NCBI RefSeq assembly: GCF_026250525.1
Contig: NZ_CP111046.1
Span: 62,001-126,000, forward strand
Length of the DNA: 64,000 nucleotides
Direction: 5' to 3'
DNA from: Chondrinema litorale
GTDB lineage: Bacteria; Bacteroidota; Bacteroidia; Cytophagales; Flammeovirgaceae
Part shown: positions 47,087 through 55,346 of the stretch, piece by piece
Layout of the letters: every line of letters begins with the position of its first letter
Numbering within the stretch: position 1 is the first letter of the stretch
Translations under genes and position numbers: made by a program
The notes under the pieces: model-generated
Told to the model about the DNA's origin: nothing
The model's input: the letters and a program-made list of their open reading frames with translations, nothing else
Database searches by the model: none

Positions 47087-48409
47087 ATGAAACATATGAA
47101 AAATAATTCCTTTGCAAATGCGAAGAGAGCAACACTCCTACTGCTATTTTCGATTTGTATTCACACCTCAATTGCTCAACCTCAACTAAAAATTATAGAA
47201 GTTGAAGTAACAGCAGATCATCCTAACTGGCAGTATAAACTTGGTGAAAAAGTTGAATTTAAGATAAGTGTAGAGAGGAATAACCAACCTTTAAAAAATG
47301 TTGAAATAAGTTACAGAACAGGCCTTGAAAAGTTAGTACCTGAAGAAACCAAAACTATGGTTTTGAAAGATGGAACTGGCTCAATTAAAGTAGATGGTTT
47401 AAAGAAATCTGGATTTTTAAGATGTTGGGTAGACGCCACTATCGATGGCAAAAAATATACTGGTTATGCTACTGCTGGTTTTGAACCAGAGAAGATTCAA
47501 CCAGTTGTGAAAATGCCCGAAGACTTTGATACTTTCTGGGAAGATGCAAAAGCAGAACTAGCTAAAATTCCTTTAGATGCAGAAATGACATTACTGCCAG
47601 AAAGATGTACTGAGAAAGTAAATGTTTATCATGTAAACATTCAGAATTATCCGGGTAGAAGCAGGATGTATGGAATCCTTTCTATGCCAAAAGCCAGTGG
47701 TAAATATCCTGCTATTTTGAGAGTACCTGGTGCTGGTGTTCGTGCTTACTATGGTGATGTAGCAACTGCTGAAAAAGGAATTATTACATTACAGATTGGG
47801 ATTCATGGTGTGCCTGTAAATCTCGATCCGGAAGTTTATGAAAACTTGAGATATGGTGCTCTTGATAATTATTGGGTTTATAACCTTAAAGACAAAGACC
47901 AATACTATTATAAAAGAGTTTATTTGGGCTGTGTAAGAGCCGTTGATTTTATTTATAGCTTACCAGAATTTGATACGCAAAATATTGCTGTTGCAGGTGG
48001 AAGCCAAGGAGGTGCACTTTCGATAATTACAGCGGGTTTAGATTCGAGAATTAAATGGCTTGCTCCTTTTTATCCAGCTCTTTGCGATTTGGTTGGTTAT
48101 ACCGAAAATCGTGCAGGTGGTTGGCCACACATGTTCCACCCAGATAACCCTCACCACCAAACAGAAGCTGAAATGCAAGTTTCGGCCTATTATGATGTAG
48201 TAAACTTTGCTAAAAAAGTTAATGTACCTGGTTTCTATTCGTGGGGATTTAATGACAATGTTTGCCCGCCAACTTCTATGTACGCAGCATACAATGTTAT
48301 TAAAGCTACGAAAGAACTTTTACTGGCTGAACAAACTGCTCACTGGTCTTTTCCAGAACAAAGGGAGACTAGCGAAAATTGGTTATTATCTAAACTGAAA
48401 CCAGAATAA
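47087..48409 (+). CDS. Exported CE7 acetyl xylan esterase-like hydrolase
   Basis: A 440-residue exported esterase. Signal peptide to about residue 31 (ends SIAQ), a beta sandwich of about 110 residues and the CE7/AXE1 alpha/beta-hydrolase domain. The triad is Ser306 in GGSQGG, Asp390 in GFNDNVCPP and His419 in TAHWSF. CE7 enzymes deacetylate xylan, short xylo-oligosaccharides and cephalosporin C. It is convergent with a CE15-like esterase, sharing a terminator, and a longer CE7 relative lies at 5266-6960. Together they suggest capacity for decorated plant or algal polysaccharide, but no xylanase gene is in the window. Confidence 0.92.
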   Translation: MKHMKNNSFANAKRATLLLLFSICIHTSIAQPQLKIIEVEVTADHPNWQYKLGEKVEFKISVERNNQPLKNVEISYRTGLEKLVPEETKTMVLKDGTGSIKVDGLKKSGFLRCWVDATIDGKKYTGYATAGFEPEKIQPVVKMPEDFDTFWEDAKAELAKIPLDAEMTLLPERCTEKVNVYHVNIQNYPGRSRMYGILSMPKASGKYPAILRVPGAGVRAYYGDVATAEKGIITLQIGIHGVPVNLDPEVYENLRYGALDNYWVYNLKDKDQYYYKRVYLGCVRAVDFIYSLPEFDTQNIAVAGGSQGGALSIITAGLDSRIKWLAPFYPALCDLVGYTENRAGGWPHMFHPDNPHHQTEAEMQVSAYYDVVNFAKKVNVPGFYSWGFNDNVCPPTSMYAAYNVIKATKELLLAEQTAHWSFPEQRETSENWLLSKLKPE

Positions 48410-48433
48410 TAATTTAATATTATCTTATTTATA

Positions 48434-48476
48434 AAAATTTAAGCAGTATACAATTAATATATACTGCTTAAATTTT
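48434..48476. terminator. Bidirectional terminator between two esterase genes
   Basis: A perfect 17-base inverted repeat (AAAATTTAAGCAGTATA and its complement) with a 9-base loop, continued by a T6 run, lies between the convergent CE7 and CE15-like genes. Confidence 0.85.
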
Positions 48477-48479
48477 TTG

Positions 48480-49766
48480 TTAATTATCATTTTTAAAGTA
48501 TTTATCTGCAAATGAAATATATTGCTGCCAATCGTAGTCTTTTACATCATGCCCTCCTGTTCTTATATGGTAACCTGTATATAAAGTTTGTAAAGATTGA
48601 TCTACTTTAGGCATTTCTTCTTTCCCGATATTTGGCAAACCATACAGTTCGTAAACTGCAGAAGCTTCTTTAAGCGATAAAAACTCACCTATAGGGTCTG
48701 CCCATTGGTCTTCTACAGCACTGGCTACATATACAGGTCTGGGAGCCATTAAAGCCAAAAACATATGTTGGTCAAATGGCAATGCTGTTTCGTTCTCATT
48801 ATACTTTTTAAAATTTCCGCAGAACCAATGTGGGAAAGACTCATTAATTTTACCTACAGTTTCTCCTACCGCCCTTTTCGATAAAGCCGCTCCACCACAA
48901 CCAGAGTCATTAGATATCACTATGGCAAAACGTTCATCATAGGCTCCGGCACAAAGTGAAGCTTTGCCCAAACGCGAATGACCAAACACTGCTACTTTTT
49001 TCGAATCAATTTCTTTACTGGTTTCCAAATAGTCCATAGCACGACTCAAACCCCATGCCCACGCAGCTACAGAACCCCACTCATTAGAATCCGGTTTTTC
49101 CTGCTCTTCTGAGTAAAAAAACGGATGAATTCCATCTTTAAAATTGTTATAATCAGGGTCAATATCTCCGTAGTAAAAAGTTACCAAACCATAGCCGCTT
49201 TGTATGATTATATCTACTGGCCAGCGATTTTCTCTTACTCCTCTAGAAGCTTCTGTTGCTTGGTGATCTTCAATTCCAAACTTTTCATTTGCCATCATCC
49301 ATTTGTTAGAAAGTAAAATGTTTTCGTCTGCCTGAATACTATGGTTTCCATAAAAGTTTGTGGTTAAAAATACGGGTACAGCTTCTGGTTCTCCTTTAGG
49401 CAAATAAATAAGCAAATCCATTGATAGCGATTTTTCACCCTTCTCAAAAGTGATTCTTACTTGCCTGCGAATTGCCTTGCTATTTAGCGCATCGTTAGAA
49501 GATTCAAGCACATGGTAACTTGTTTTAAGCTTACCTTTCGGAATGATGCCATACATCTCCTCTTGAAACATTTTCAAAATTTCTGGTCTTCTTTTCTTTT
49601 CCCACTGTTTTACTGAGCTAACAGGTTCTCCATTTAAATTGGTGAGAATTGGCATTAATTTATATTCGGGAATTTTACTTTCGTCGTAATTAGGTGTGAA
49701 TTGTTGTGCTTGTATTTTTACAAAACTCAAAATACAAATCAGAATTAGTAGTAAATTTATCTTCAT
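48480..49766 (-). CDS. CE15-like (glucuronoyl esterase-type) exported hydrolase
   Basis: A 428-residue exported hydrolase resembling the bacterial CE15 family, which cuts ester links between lignin and glucuronic acid side chains of xylan. Signal peptide ends near IQAQ. The nucleophile is Ser264 in FGHSRLGKAS, the family form of the elbow. The following NDSGCGGAALSKR is the conserved loop, and the C-terminal TGGHDVKDYDW carries the catalytic His. The acidic residue is probably in VEDQWADP. The gene is 42 bases downstream of the rhodanese gene on the same strand. Family call is strong; actual substrate is an inference. Confidence 0.9.
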   Translation of the reverse strand: MKINLLLILICILSFVKIQAQQFTPNYDESKIPEYKLMPILTNLNGEPVSSVKQWEKKRRPEILKMFQEEMYGIIPKGKLKTSYHVLESSNDALNSKAIRRQVRITFEKGEKSLSMDLLIYLPKGEPEAVPVFLTTNFYGNHSIQADENILLSNKWMMANEKFGIEDHQATEASRGVRENRWPVDIIIQSGYGLVTFYYGDIDPDYNNFKDGIHPFFYSEEQEKPDSNEWGSVAAWAWGLSRAMDYLETSKEIDSKKVAVFGHSRLGKASLCAGAYDERFAIVISNDSGCGGAALSKRAVGETVGKINESFPHWFCGNFKKYNENETALPFDQHMFLALMAPRPVYVASAVEDQWADPIGEFLSLKEASAVYELYGLPNIGKEEMPKVDQSLQTLYTGYHIRTGGHDVKDYDWQQYISFADKYFKNDN

Positions 49767-49808
49767 GCTATGGAGTGATTAATATCTTATTGCAGATTAA
49801 GAAAAAAA

Positions 49809-50198
49809 TCACTCTTTAACAAGCTCATATTTATTCATCTGCCATTCTCTTACACCACCTACAAAATTGTAAATTTCTTTAAAGCCCATATCTTTAAGTT
49901 TGCGCATAGCAGCAGTACTTCTACCACCTACAGCACAATACACTACCACAAGTTTGTCTTTATTTAACTCATTCACTTTTTCATTAAAATCAGCACTATT
50001 TATACTTATCAGTTTTGCTCCTTTTATGTGTCCACGCTGGTATTCTCTCCCCGTTCTTACATCTACCAATTGCATATCATTTTCCAGCATATCATGCAAC
50101 TCGTCACTATTGATATTTTTTACAATTACTGAATTTTCTTGAGCAAAAAGACTGATTGAGCTAATAGTGAATAGCGTTATAATGAATAGTTTTTTCAT
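49809..50198 (-). CDS. Exported rhodanese-like protein
   Basis: A 129-residue periplasmic single-domain rhodanese. Signal peptide to about residue 19 (ends LFAQ). The domain shows LVDVRTGREYQRGHIKGA, then the active-site loop VVYCAVGGRS with the catalytic Cys. Rhodaneses move sulfane sulfur between thiols. It lies just before the CE15-like esterase gene, probably co-transcribed, though a functional link is not clear. The 367-base divergent gap after it (50199-50565) shows no distinct element. Confidence 0.92.
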   Translation of the reverse strand: MKKLFIITLFTISSISLFAQENSVIVKNINSDELHDMLENDMQLVDVRTGREYQRGHIKGAKLISINSADFNEKVNELNKDKLVVVYCAVGGRSTAAMRKLKDMGFKEIYNFVGGVREWQMNKYELVKE

Positions 50199-50565
50199 AA
50201 GGCGTTAATAAATTTTGATGTTGCTTTTTTATTTAATTGAATGTAAACCTCAATTAATTCCCTTCTAATTGAAATACTGGACTAAAAAAGCTAAATAATT
50301 CTGGTATTTTGGTTACAAAAGTTACATTTCATACTTATCTGAAATATAACTGAATGTATTACCAGAATTTTTTCATAGGATTTTTTTTATATTAAAATGG
50401 ATTATCAGGATAGATTTGTTATTAAAAATAATTAATATTGGGTGGGAAAACTGATATTTATTTTACTATCTATTAAACTGACTACTGTTAAAGATTCTTT
50501 AACTACCAACATTATGCTTATTTTTAAGCATAACATGTCAATTAATTTTCAAGAAGATAATCTTA

Positions 50566-51321
50566 ATGCTACAAAGTTTTACAAAACTCGCTTTAGTTTT
50601 CCTGCTAGCCTTTTCCAGTTTAAATGCATTTTCTCAGGATACTTCCCCCGTTAAACAAGCAGTTGCTGCAAATAACTTGCTTCAAGAAGCTTACAATTTT
50701 ACCGATAAGCTTTATTACAACACCATTGAAACAAGTGCATCTATTTATAAAGGCGAAGAGTATGTCTTTTACTCTTTTAGAATAGATGGTGACCCATTCT
50801 TTTACAGTGAAGAAAGTGATTTTGGTGATATCCGATATGGTGGTATATTGTATAAAAATATTGAATACCGATACGATATATATTTAAAAAAGCTAGTAGT
50901 AGCCCATAACAAGCTTTCTTATAACATCTGTATTGATACTGCAATGGTCGATTATTTTAAGCTTCACAATCATCAATTTTACAAATTAGAAGCCGATAGC
51001 AGCGAAACTATTAAACATGGTTTTTATGATATGCTGGTAGATGGCGATGCTAAACTTTATGCAAAACGCTCTAAGAGTCTTCAAAAAGAAATTGAAAATC
51101 AGCAAATACACGAATGGTTTGATATTGAAGATAAATATTACCTTTTTAAAGACGGTGTTTACTACAAGGTTAAGAAAAAAGGATCTTTGCTTAAAGTTTT
51201 AAAAAACAAAAAGAAAGCACTTAAAAGCCATATAAAATCCGAAGGTATAAAATTTAAAAAATCACCTGAAAATGGACTTATCCAAACTGTAAACTATTAC
51301 AATAAATTACTACAGCAATGA
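50566..51321 (+). CDS. Unrecognised exported protein of a TonB/DUF4249 operon
   Basis: A 251-residue protein with a signal peptide (ends AFSQ) and no family I can name. After a helical start it is beta-rich and strongly basic at the end (KKALKSHIKSEGIKFKK). Its stop codon overlaps the start of the TonB receptor gene by four bases (ATGA), so it is translationally coupled to it and probably works with it. I recall similar small proteins before STN-type receptors in Cytophagales operons, but have no family for it. Confidence 0.75.
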   Translation: MLQSFTKLALVFLLAFSSLNAFSQDTSPVKQAVAANNLLQEAYNFTDKLYYNTIETSASIYKGEEYVFYSFRIDGDPFFYSEESDFGDIRYGGILYKNIEYRYDIYLKKLVVAHNKLSYNICIDTAMVDYFKLHNHQFYKLEADSSETIKHGFYDMLVDGDAKLYAKRSKSLQKEIENQQIHEWFDIEDKYYLFKDGVYYKVKKKGSLLKVLKNKKKALKSHIKSEGIKFKKSPENGLIQTVNYYNKLLQQ

Positions 51322-54110
51322 GCAAACACTACACAAAACACTATTTAATAATATTCTTATCTATAATTACTACAAACCTTTTATTTGCTCAACAAAACGA
51401 GCAACCTCTTCTTACTGTAAATTTGAGTAATGCTCATTTCGAAGAATTGGTAAACAGTATAGAAAGCCAAAGTAACTATAGGTTTTATTTTGATACATTA
51501 AACACAGACACACTACTGGTAAATGTTCAAATGCAAAATAAAACCATAAATATAATTCTGGATGAAGTACTTAAAGGTGATGAATTTAATTATTCTGTAG
51601 ATAAAGAAAATCACGTATTTGTTACTCATGGCAGAAAAATCCAACCTGAATTACCTTACAACTTCTTTAGCCGCGAAAAGAATAATGTTGAAAAAACAGA
51701 AGAAGAAGCCGAAGAAAGTATTGTAGTAGATTACTTCCAAAACAACCAAGTAATTGGAGCCTCTCAAGAATCTAAACTTTATGAGATTGGCATTAAGAGC
51801 AATGTTATAAAGAAGGGCAATGCCACGATTTCTGGTAGAGTAATTGACCAGCGAACTGGCGAACCGATTGTTGGTGCAGCAGTTTATATCGAAGAACCCC
51901 TTATTGGTGTATCTGCCGATCAACTTGGCTATTACAGCCTTAGCATTCCGAAAGGAAAGCACAAATTGAAGATAAACAGTTTGGGTATGCGTAGCACAGA
52001 AAGAAACATCATTATGTATTCTGATGGTACGCTAGACATTGAAATGCAAGAAAGTGTACAGTCACTAAAAGAAGTAGTTGTAGAAGCTGAACTAGAGCAA
52101 AACGTGATAAACCCTCAAATGGGAATTGAGAAAATGGATATTAAAACCATTAAGCAAATTCCGACGGCCATGGGTGAGAGCGATGTGCTTCGTGTAGTGT
52201 TAACCTTGCCAGGTGTAAGCTCTGTTGGTGAGGCTAGTACTGGTTTCAATGTAAGAGGTGGTGCAGTAGATCAAAACCTTATTTTGTTAAACGATGCCAC
52301 CATCTATAATCCTTCTCACCTTTTCGGGTTTTTCTCTGCCTTTAACCCAGACATGTTAAAAGATGTACAACTTTACAAAAGTAGTATTCCGGCAAAATAT
52401 GGTGGAAGGCTCTCTTCTGTATTAGATATAACTGGTAGAGAAGGTAACAAGAAAAAATTCTCTGGTTCTGGTGGTTTAGGCTTAATCACATCAAGGCTTA
52501 CTTTAGAAGGACCAATAGGCTCAGAAAAAACATCTTTTATTGTTAGTGGTAGATCGAATTACTCAAACTGGTTGCTTAAAGAACTAGACGATCCAGATTT
52601 TAGAAAAAGTAAAGCCTCTTTCTACGATATCAATTTTGGTATTTCACATGAGTTTAATGAGAAAAACTCTTTGTTTGTAAATGGATATTATAGTACCGAC
52701 CAATTCCAGTTTAGAAACGATACTACCTATAAGTATAAAAACCAAGCTCTTACAGCTAAGTGGAAAACTATTGTAAACGATAAACTTTACGGTGAATTAA
52801 GTGCTAGCTACAGCAAGTATGATTTTTCTGTAGAAGCAGACCTCAATCCTGTAAATGCTTATAAACTCGATTTCAGTATCGAGGAATCTAAAGTGAAAGC
52901 AGGCATGAGTTTCTTCCCAAATGCTGAACATGGACTTGAGTTTGGAGTATCGAGTAAAATGTACAAATTAAAGCCGGGATCATTCCAACCAAATAGTTCA
53001 GAATCTCTCGTTTCGCCCGATGAACTCGAAAGTGAAAAGGCGCTTGAATCTGCCATTTACTTATCTGATGATTTTAGCCTGTCTCCAAAAATTTCTATTA
53101 ATGCTGGTTTGAGGTATGTTATGTACAATTACATGGGACCAAAAACGGTATACAACTATGTTTCTGGTGTACCTAAAACAGAAAACTCTGTACTCGATAC
53201 CATCAATTACAGCAATAACGAATTTATTAAAACCTATTCTGGACCAGAAGTTAGAGCAGCCATTCGCTACTCATTTACCCAACAAGCTTCAGTAAAACTG
53301 AGCTATAACATGCAAAGGCAGTTTATCCACATGTTATCGAATTCAACTTCTATATCGCCAACAGATATCTGGAAACTCAGCGATACGCATATTAAACCAC
53401 AGTATGGTCAACAACTTTCTCTCGGTTTGTATAAAAACTTTCAGTACGGAATTATAGAAACTTCTATAGAAGGTTATGTGAAAAAGGTGGATCATTACCT
53501 CGATTATAAAAGTGGTGCTTCACTCATTATGAATCACAATATCGAAACTGATGTAATTAATACAGAAGCAAGAAGCTATGGTGTAGAAGTAATGCTTAAA
53601 AAAACTCGTGGAAAGCTTAATGGTTGGGTAAGTTATACTTACTCTCGCTCATTGTTAAAACAAAAAGATCCAATAGCAGGAGAGTTAATTAACGAAGGCG
53701 ATTGGTACCCTTCGAACTTCGATAAACCACACGATTTTACTATGGTAGGTAATTATAAATTTACACACCGCTATAGTTTATCTCTTAACTTTACTTACAG
53801 TACTGGCCGACCAATTACCTTACCTGTAGGTAGTTTCTACTACGGTGGTTCAGAAAGAGTATATTATTCAAACAGAAACGAATATCGCATTCCTGATTAC
53901 TACAGAGCAGATGTCGCTTTCAATATTGAAGGCAATCACAAAATAAGAAAACTGGCTCACAGCTCTTGGACACTCGCAATCTACAATCTAACCGGAAGAA
54001 AAAATCCTTACTCTATCTTCTTTACTGCAGAAGATGGGGAAATTAACGGATACAAACTTTCTATCTTCGGTAGACCTATACCAACCATCACATATAACTT
54101 TAAATTTTAA
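51318..54110 (+). CDS. TonB-dependent receptor with STN domain (DUF4249-linked)
   Basis: A 930-residue receptor. After the signal peptide (ends LFAQ) comes an STN (secretin/TonB short N-terminal) domain at about residues 30-105 (LLTVNLSNAHFEELVNSIE), the part that in regulated receptors contacts a FecR-like anti-sigma factor. A CarboxypepD_reg-like domain follows near 168 (ATISGRVIDQRTGEPIVGAAVY), then the plug (VLTLPGVSSVGEASTGFNVRGG) and barrel. No FecI/FecR pair is next to it, so the STN domain may be used by the small protein encoded before it or by distant factors. It is paralogous to the receptor at 27495-29897 and is followed by a DUF4249 gene. Confidence 0.93.
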   Translation: MSKHYTKHYLIIFLSIITTNLLFAQQNEQPLLTVNLSNAHFEELVNSIESQSNYRFYFDTLNTDTLLVNVQMQNKTINIILDEVLKGDEFNYSVDKENHVFVTHGRKIQPELPYNFFSREKNNVEKTEEEAEESIVVDYFQNNQVIGASQESKLYEIGIKSNVIKKGNATISGRVIDQRTGEPIVGAAVYIEEPLIGVSADQLGYYSLSIPKGKHKLKINSLGMRSTERNIIMYSDGTLDIEMQESVQSLKEVVVEAELEQNVINPQMGIEKMDIKTIKQIPTAMGESDVLRVVLTLPGVSSVGEASTGFNVRGGAVDQNLILLNDATIYNPSHLFGFFSAFNPDMLKDVQLYKSSIPAKYGGRLSSVLDITGREGNKKKFSGSGGLGLITSRLTLEGPIGSEKTSFIVSGRSNYSNWLLKELDDPDFRKSKASFYDINFGISHEFNEKNSLFVNGYYSTDQFQFRNDTTYKYKNQALTAKWKTIVNDKLYGELSASYSKYDFSVEADLNPVNAYKLDFSIEESKVKAGMSFFPNAEHGLEFGVSSKMYKLKPGSFQPNSSESLVSPDELESEKALESAIYLSDDFSLSPKISINAGLRYVMYNYMGPKTVYNYVSGVPKTENSVLDTINYSNNEFIKTYSGPEVRAAIRYSFTQQASVKLSYNMQRQFIHMLSNSTSISPTDIWKLSDTHIKPQYGQQLSLGLYKNFQYGIIETSIEGYVKKVDHYLDYKSGASLIMNHNIETDVINTEARSYGVEVMLKKTRGKLNGWVSYTYSRSLLKQKDPIAGELINEGDWYPSNFDKPHDFTMVGNYKFTHRYSLSLNFTYSTGRPITLPVGSFYYGGSERVYYSNRNEYRIPDYYRADVAFNIEGNHKIRKLAHSSWTLAIYNLTGRKNPYSIFFTAEDGEINGYKLSIFGRPIPTITYNFKF

Positions 54111-54122
54111 TTGACTATCACG

Positions 54123-55283
54123 ATGAAATCGAGCTTTAATATCAAACACATACTATTTATTTTAATTACAGCAATGCTGGCTGTTTCATGTCTCGAAGAG
54201 TATACTCCTGAAATTGTAGAAAATGATGAAAATATACTAGTTGTAGAAGGTAATATAGGAGACATTGTAACTAGTATTCAATTAAGTAGAACTACATCTC
54301 TTGGTGTAAACTCATTGGTAGGAGAAAGCAATGCCAAAGTAATTGTAGAAGATGAATCACAAAGTTTTCAACAAGAACTTACCGAAAAAGATGGCGGCTT
54401 ATACGAAGATAGTATAGTTCTCGAGCTAAATAAAAAATATAGAATTAGAATTATTACTAGTGGAGATCAACAATTTGTTTCTGAAGCACTCAGCATTTTA
54501 AAAACACCCGTGATAGATAGCGTTGGTTGGGATGCCGGTACTTATGGTTTACAGATTCATGTTTCTACTCATGATGATACTGATGAAACCCAATATTACT
54601 ACTGGACTTACGAAGAAACTTATGTGTATACTTCAAGATACTATTCGTATTTCTTCTATGAAAATGATGAAATACAATATAGAGATTCGGAAGATCAGAT
54701 TTATACATGTTGGAAGACAAATTCTGGAACTGAGATTAATGTAGGCAGTACCATTCAACTAACCGAAAATGTAATTTACAAGCAGCCAATTACTCTAATC
54801 GTTCCTTCTGATAATGTGAAACTAGCTAGAAAGTATGCGATTAAGGTAACTCAAAGAGCTATTTCTAAAGATTATTACGAGTTCTGGGAATTATTAAAGC
54901 AAAACTCAGAAGAACTCGGAACTCTGTTTGATCCACAACCCTCTCAGCTTACTACTAATTTTACTTCTGTTAATAGTGAAGATGATAAAATTCTAGGCTA
55001 TATAGGCGCAAGCACACTCGAAGAAGAAAGAAAGTTTATAGAACGATCTGACCTCCCTTATGACGATATCCCTTATTACTACAATAGTTTTTGCACGCTC
55101 GACACTGTTTTGAATAATCCAGATTCATTGGCAGAGGCATTTAGAGGAGGTGTAAACATCCCTACAACAGAAATAAATAATGGAGGTATTGTAACGCATT
55201 ATGTGGGTTCATCTCCAAGTTGTGTGGATTGTACAACTTATGGAGGTACTACAGATGAGCCAGATTTTTGGGACGAAGAGTAA
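54123..55283 (+). CDS. DUF4249 family lipoprotein
   Basis: About 386 residues from the ATG at 54123; a TTG 12 bases upstream would add four residues. The start gives a lipoprotein signal (LAVSCLEEY with the Cys). The body begins in DUF4249 style (PEIVENDENILVVEGNIGDIVTSIQLSRTTS) and ends with an unusual tail containing CVDCTTYGG. It follows the receptor gene by 12 bases. The matching gene in the first operon is at 26534-27490; this copy is longer. The role as a surface partner of the receptor is inferred from gene order. Confidence 0.88.
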   Translation: MKSSFNIKHILFILITAMLAVSCLEEYTPEIVENDENILVVEGNIGDIVTSIQLSRTTSLGVNSLVGESNAKVIVEDESQSFQQELTEKDGGLYEDSIVLELNKKYRIRIITSGDQQFVSEALSILKTPVIDSVGWDAGTYGLQIHVSTHDDTDETQYYYWTYEETYVYTSRYYSYFFYENDEIQYRDSEDQIYTCWKTNSGTEINVGSTIQLTENVIYKQPITLIVPSDNVKLARKYAIKVTQRAISKDYYEFWELLKQNSEELGTLFDPQPSQLTTNFTSVNSEDDKILGYIGASTLEEERKFIERSDLPYDDIPYYYNSFCTLDTVLNNPDSLAEAFRGGVNIPTTEINNGGIVTHYVGSSPSCVDCTTYGGTTDEPDFWDEE

Positions 55284-55346
55284 ATTATTCACTTCCAAAA
55301 TCTGAAAATATTAAATAAAACTTAGAAAATATTAAAACTAATTGCA

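Noticed and set aside
50442..50654. Plus-strand 70-residue frame before the TonB operon
   Set aside because: It overlaps the better supported signal-peptide protein starting at 50566 in another frame and has no recognisable feature.
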